64,000 bases of DNA from Deltaproteobacteria bacterium (lineage in GTDB: Bacteria; Desulfobacterota; DSM-4660; Desulfatiglandales; HGW-15): NCBI GenBank assembly GCA_020060215.1, contig JAGVAP010000009.1:157492-221491 (forward strand), written 5' to 3'. The position numbers and the translations under genes are program-made. The notes below the pieces were generated by a model. It did not search any database. It saw only the letters and a program-made list of their open reading frames with translations, and was not told the DNA's origin. This document shows positions 62,962-64,000 of this stretch, piece by piece. The first letter of the stretch is position 1. Every line of letters starts with the position of its first letter.

Positions 62962-64000
62962 TCAAAAGGAGACGGAAGGGAGCCACAGCGCAAGCGACGG
63001 GAACACGAACAGCAGGACGGCCACCAGCACCAGGGCGATCAGGAACGGCATGACACCCTTGTAGATGGTACTCAGAGGAACCTTGGTGATGTTCTTGACC
63101 ACGAAGACGCAGATCGCCACCGGCGGGATGACCACGCCGATCATGATCATGACGGCGATGATGATCCCGAACCAGAGGGGATCGAACCCGAGCTTGAGCA
63201 CCGCCGGGTAGAAGATGGGCGTCGCGATGATCATGAAGGAGAGATCGTCGATGAAGGAGCCGCCGATCTGGTAAATGATGCAGATCAGGATCATGATCAC
63301 ATAGCGGTTCAGGGGCAGGCTCACGATCCAGTCCGCGGCATGCTGCGGGATGTTGGTGCTGGTGATGAAGTGTCCGAGGACCAGGGAGCCCACGATGAGC
63401 ATCATGATCATGACCGCGTTCAAGAGCGATTCGACGAGGGCATCCACATATTTCCTGAAGGTCATGTCCCGCTTCACGATGGCCAGGAGGATCAGCGCAA
63501 AGGTGCCTACAGCCCCTGCCTCCGTGGGGGTGAATAGCCCGTACATGATTCCCCCGACCACGAGGATAAACACCACGAGCACCCAGATCACCTCGGGCAG
63601 GGAAGCCCAGCGCGCCTTCCAGCTGAACCGCTCCGAACGCGGGGCCAGGGCCGGGTTGATCCTGGCCCACCCGTAGATGATCGCCATGAAGAAAGAGGAG
63701 GCCATCAGGCCTGGGATGATGCCGCCGAGGAAGAGTTTCCCGATGGACTGCTCGGTGATGATGCCGAAGAGGATGAGGGCGATGCTCGGGGGGATGATCG
63801 CCCCGAGGGTCGCGACCGAGGATACGATGCCGGTGGACAACCGGGTGTCGTAGCCGTATCGATCCATCTCCGGGATGGCGACGCTGGCAAAGGTGGCTGC
63901 AGTGGCGGGGGACGAGCCGCAGATCGCCTTGAAGCCCGTGGTGCCGAGGACGGTCGCCATCGCCAGCCCTCCCGGGATGTGTCCGACGAATTTATGGGCC
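62962..64000 (-). CDS. dctM: TRAP transporter large permease (DctM), N-terminus beyond the window
   Basis: The frame stays open to the right edge, so the gene starts outside. The visible part (about 346 residues) begins AHKFVGHIPGGLAMATVLGTTGFKAICGSSPATAATFASVAIPEM. It then shows repeated membrane helices, IPPSIALILFGIITEQSIGKLFLGGIIPGL, GSFIDDLSFMIIATPIFYPAVLKLGFDPLWFGIIIAV and IGVVIPPVAICVFVVKNI, which are DctM signatures. It is the ion-coupled permease working with DctP, 58 bp upstream of it. The small DctQ subunit is not visible and may lie further right or be fused. Confidence 0.95.
   Translation of the reverse strand, partial: AHKFVGHIPGGLAMATVLGTTGFKAICGSSPATAATFASVAIPEMDRYGYDTRLSTGIVSSVATLGAIIPPSIALILFGIITEQSIGKLFLGGIIPGLMASSFFMAIIYGWARINPALAPRSERFSWKARWASLPEVIWVLVVFILVVGGIMYGLFTPTEAGAVGTFALILLAIVKRDMTFRKYVDALVESLLNAVMIMMLIVGSLVLGHFITSTNIPQHAADWIVSLPLNRYVIMILICIIYQIGGSFIDDLSFMIIATPIFYPAVLKLGFDPLWFGIIIAVMIMIGVVIPPVAICVFVVKNITKVPLSTIYKGVMPFLIALVLVAVLLFVFPSLALWLPSVSF

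Overview
This 64 kb window looks like chromosomal DNA of a GC-rich anaerobic deltaproteobacterium (Desulfobacterota / Thermodesulfobacteriota). That is inferred from gene content: the siroheme-dependent heme route (AhbA, AhbC, AhbD with HemB), a PurS-PurL fused FGAM synthase, a class II photolyase, TRAP and tripartite-tricarboxylate (TTT) transporters, molybdopterin and multi-Fe-S oxidoreductases, and the short-unit intergenic repeats common in that group. No rRNA, convincing tRNA or CRISPR array was seen.

Layout. 1-661: start of a purL-like gene (minus). About 832-12034: a compact Mu-like transposable element with a divergent repressor/Ner switch, MuA-type DDE transposase, MuB-like ATPase, a GemA-like gene carrying a long hairpin, small accessory genes, then only a tail-assembly-chaperone pair (canonical A AAA AAC -1 frameshift site), a very short tape measure and an HK97-type portal. 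Related, oppositely oriented end sites lie at both flanks; capsid, terminase, lysis and baseplate genes are absent. 12118-18180: a strong promoter, a ClpX-like AAA+ protein and the ahbC-hemB-ahbD-ahbA heme cluster. 18.2-22.3 kb: small proteins, a sirtuin, and an overlapping GNAT/M20 pair. 22.5-28.5 kb: a run of sugar-phosphate enzymes (pyk, pgm, gpmA, pgi). 28.5-35.7 kb: minus-strand envelope and sensory genes (GT4 glycosyltransferase, PagL-like and MipA-like outer-membrane proteins, chemoreceptor, double rhodanese, aldo/keto reductase). 36.2-42.6 kb: an Fe-S protein, a 1194-residue Lon-like protease with long N- and C-terminal extensions, and a class II photolyase.

42.5-46.9 kb: a PPOX protein, then a translationally coupled minus-strand operon (CrtQ-like glycosyltransferase, CrtO-like acyltransferase, ABC ATPase, ABC permease) that looks like a glycolipid acylation/export unit. 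47.2-54.6 kb: a plus-strand operon with a clear promoter and GntR-type operator: TTT transporter (TctB, TctA, TctC), GntR/FCD regulator, an AprA/fumarate-reductase-like flavoprotein and an NAD(P)H/FAD/Fe-S protein that could feed it electrons. 54.9-58.4 kb: a small secreted peptide, ArsC, CrcB with a DUF190-CBS partner, and a frameshifted cytochrome c. 59.0-64.0 kb: a minus-strand TRAP transporter (DctM partial, DctP) followed by a molybdopterin oxidoreductase and its four-cluster Fe-S subunit.

Gene calls rest on reading motifs by eye; no database search was possible. Names given for Ahb, glycolytic, TTT, TRAP and Mu A/B proteins are well supported. Roles assigned to operons are inference.
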